NCBI GenBank assembly: GCA_041623895.1
Contig: JBFJVZ010000385.1
Span: forward strand, 1-7,417
Length of the DNA stretch: 7,417 nt
Direction of reading: 5' to 3'
From: JBFJVZ01 sp041623895
GTDB taxonomy: Bacteria; Planctomycetota; Planctomycetia; Pirellulales; Pirellulaceae
Both the position numbers and the translations under genes were made by a program. Below the pieces are notes generated by a model. It was given only the letters and a program-made list of their open reading frames with translations. It was not told where the DNA came from and did no database searches. Below are positions 5,997 to 7,417 of the stretch, one piece after another. Position 1 is the stretch's first letter; each line of letters starts with the position of its first letter.

Positions 5997-6584
5997 TTAG
6001 TGATAGAAGCAGACCAGATCCTCGTGCGACCGCGCACATTGATCCAGCCACTTCAAGACTTCCCCGACCGACCCACGCACTTCTTCGTCTTCGATCGCGG
6101 CGACGACTCCGTTCAGCCGCATCATGATCTTGCCCATTTCATCTGCTTTTAGAAATCCGATCGCCGGGAAGTCTTCTGGTGTGGGAATCGGGATCGGTGA
6201 TCCACGCGTCAGCAAATGTTTTTCCACGCGGAACAGCGTTTCCGGGATACCGACCTTGCCAAGTGCTTTGTCAACTTCTTCGATCCAGTCCCAGCGCATC
6301 GCCGACCAATGTTCATTCGTCAGCAGTTTGCCTAAGCGATCACACAGAAGTTCCACGGCGTATCCGTACTTGGCAGCGTGTTTGCGATGCAACTTAAGGC
6401 CGTAAACTATCTCGTAAACCGCCTTGCGTAATGACAACTCGTTCGCCTCAAGATCCGCTTCGTCTTCCTCAAGTTCAGCTTTGAATAAGACCTCGATGGA
6501 ACGATACAATCGACGATGCTTGGCGGGAATCTCTTTCTTGATCGATTCGATAGAGACCGAGAAAGGGTGGACCGCGTAACTCAT
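5997..6584 (-). CDS. Uncharacterised protein, possibly a DUF7691-like family
   Basis: 195 residues, soluble, with no signal peptide or membrane segment. It is mostly helical by eye, with a very acidic stretch at about 38-49 (ELEEDEADLEANE) and a conserved-looking middle: YGYAVELLCDRLGKLL (73-88), then AMRWDWIEEVDKALGKVGIP (95-114), then PIPIPTPEDFPAIGFL (130-145). It ends in LVCFYH. The MSY start, the 'P.P.P..FPAIG' segment and the C-terminal FYH remind me of a small bacterial family annotated as DUF7691; this is from memory and unverified, and no function is known to me. I chose the ATG at 6584 (MSYAVHPFSV) over a TTG two codons upstream. The FkbM gene follows after 12 bases, so the two are probably one transcript. 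A metallophosphoesterase gene diverges from it on the other side. Confidence 0.8.
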   Translation of the reverse strand: MSYAVHPFSVSIESIKKEIPAKHRRLYRSIEVLFKAELEEDEADLEANELSLRKAVYEIVYGLKLHRKHAAKYGYAVELLCDRLGKLLTNEHWSAMRWDWIEEVDKALGKVGIPETLFRVEKHLLTRGSPIPIPTPEDFPAIGFLKADEMGKIMMRLNGVVAAIEDEEVRGSVGEVLKWLDQCARSHEDLVCFYH

Positions 6585-6711
6585 GGTCAAATGCTCGGGG
6601 GCGGAAAGCCGATGTTAGACTGGGAAAGTTTGGATTGTATGAACGGAAGTCAAAGGTTCTTGCGGATCCAGATGGTTAAGTTTTATCCGAATTGATTGTA
6701 CCAACAGCAAG
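6585..6711. promoter_or_regulatory. Divergent intergenic region between the uncharacterised gene and the phosphoesterase
   Basis: A 127-base gap between two outward-facing starts, more AT-rich than the flanking genes, so promoters for both sides should lie here. The best plus-strand candidate is TTGCGG (6660-6665) with TTTATC (6682-6687) at a 16-base spacing, which matches the consensus poorly. The assignment rests on geometry. Confidence 0.35.
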
Positions 6712-7314
6712 ATGAGAATTGGCATCCTCGCGGACATCCACGCTGACATCGAGAATCTGAGCAAGGCTATCGACCGTCTCAGGCGTGAAGAAGTCGACTC
6801 GTTCGTCGTGCTGGGCGACGTCATCTTCGATCGCAGAAACGCGTCGGAAACAGTAGCTTTGTTAACTCAGTGTAGTGCGATTGGTGTTTGGGGAAACCAT
6901 GAACTAGGTCTATGTGTCGATCCCGAAGATGATGTTTGTGCGCTCTATACGGCAGAGGTAATGCAATTCTTTGGCACGCTGAACGCACATCTGGAACTGG
7001 GTGACGTGCTGTTTTCGCACACATTTCCCGATCAAAATGCGCGCGACCCGGTTGCTTTTTATCTGGGAGGTGAACCTCATCAGCAAGGAGCCCTGGAAAA
7101 TTGCTTCGCTCAGTTCCCTCACCGCGTGATAATGGCAGGACATTTTCATCGCTGGTTCGCAGCAACACCGACCGGACAAATTGCCTGGAACGGCGAGCAA
7201 CCGATCAAGCTGGAATCAGACAAGCGGTATTTCTTCATCATCGATGCGGTGATGAACGGTTGGGCAGCGGTTTTCGACGAAGAGCAAAACGTGTTGATAC
7301 CGATTCAAGTATGA
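6712..7314 (+). CDS. Calcineurin-like metallophosphoesterase, YfcE/MJ0936 type
   Basis: 200 residues, a typical length for the small single-domain branch. All metal-binding motifs are present in order: DIH at 8-10, GD at 35-36 (VVLGDVIFD), GNHE at 61-64, SH at 102-103 (VLFSHT), and GHFH at 143-146. The enzyme should bind two divalent metals and hydrolyse a phosphomono- or phosphodiester; members of this branch act on varied small substrates, so the true one cannot be inferred. The C-terminal part (about 147-200) supplies the usual closing beta strands (IAWNG, YFFIIDAV, WAAVFDE). It begins with ATG at 6712 (MRIGILADIH), directly at the first strand as expected, with only a weak AGCAAG upstream. 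It is divergently transcribed from the uncharacterised/FkbM pair, and nothing in the window shows a functional link. Confidence 0.92.
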   Translation: MRIGILADIHADIENLSKAIDRLRREEVDSFVVLGDVIFDRRNASETVALLTQCSAIGVWGNHELGLCVDPEDDVCALYTAEVMQFFGTLNAHLELGDVLFSHTFPDQNARDPVAFYLGGEPHQQGALENCFAQFPHRVIMAGHFHRWFAATPTGQIAWNGEQPIKLESDKRYFFIIDAVMNGWAAVFDEEQNVLIPIQV

Positions 7315-7417
7315 CCCGAGGAATTCATTGTCGTCGGAAGCTCCGCTGCCGAACGTTTGTAATCTTTCGGGTACGTCGTCGTTTGCTTCTAGGCTGTGAA
7401 TTTATTCGCCAGCAGCG
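7315..7417. other. Right-hand flank without a recognisable gene
   Basis: 103 bases after the phosphoesterase stop. CCCGA (7315-7319) and TCGGG (7364-7370 region) could pair around a segment containing GGAAGCTCCGCTGCCGAAC, which has internal short complementarity (CGGA/TCCG). No T-run follows, so a terminator is not supported. The GCTCCGC core faintly resembles the GC-rich repeat near 4921, too short to call a copy. Confidence 0.25.

Noticed and set aside
6660..6687. Sigma-70 promoter for the phosphoesterase gene
   Set aside because: TTGCGG and TTTATC match the consensus poorly, so I left it as a remark in the intergenic entry and not a separate call.

Overview
The window looks like a piece of a planctomycete chromosome, most likely from the Pirellulaceae (Rhodopirellula-like). 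Three things point there: an ECF sigma factor of the type abundant in planctomycetes (TIGR02999-like / Sigma70_ECF), a block of short GC-rich repeats of the 'GGGAGGGCGA..GCTCCC' kind common between genes in that group, and several starts with little or no Shine-Dalgarno sequence. The assignment is by recognition, not by a search. No rRNA, tRNA, insertion sequence or CRISPR array was seen.

Left part (1-3928, minus strand): a TIGR02999-like ECF sigma factor (3359-3928) is followed in the same direction by a very large gene (145-3165). That gene encodes a GlmU-like sugar-1-phosphate nucleotidyltransferase domain fused to a galactokinase-like GHMP kinase. The architecture resembles enzymes that phosphorylate a free sugar and then activate it to an NDP-sugar (compare bacterial Fkp, fucokinase/GDP-fucose pyrophosphorylase), but both domains and the kinase sugar-binding motif differ, so the substrate is unknown. 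This is the most interesting gene in the window.

Middle (3929-5096): a second ECF sigma factor of a different, RpoE/SigW-like type (4150-4755, plus strand) is divergent from the first across a 221-base gap. No anti-sigma gene follows it. Instead a roughly 340-base convergent intergenic region holds a 40-bp tandem repeat in three full copies and one partial, plus one inverted and one degenerate copy. A perfect palindrome lies at each edge (12 bp and 14 bp).

Right part (5097-7314): an apparent two-gene minus-strand operon encodes an uncharacterised acidic protein (5997-6584) and an FkbM-family methyltransferase (5097-5984), only 12 bases apart and in the same reading frame. A small calcineurin-like (YfcE-type) metallophosphoesterase is divergent from it at 6712-7314. 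The last 103 bases hold no recognisable gene.

Functionally, the NTase-kinase fusion and the FkbM methyltransferase could both contribute to surface glycans or glycolipids, with the two sigma factors as possible local regulators. That link is inference from proximity only.
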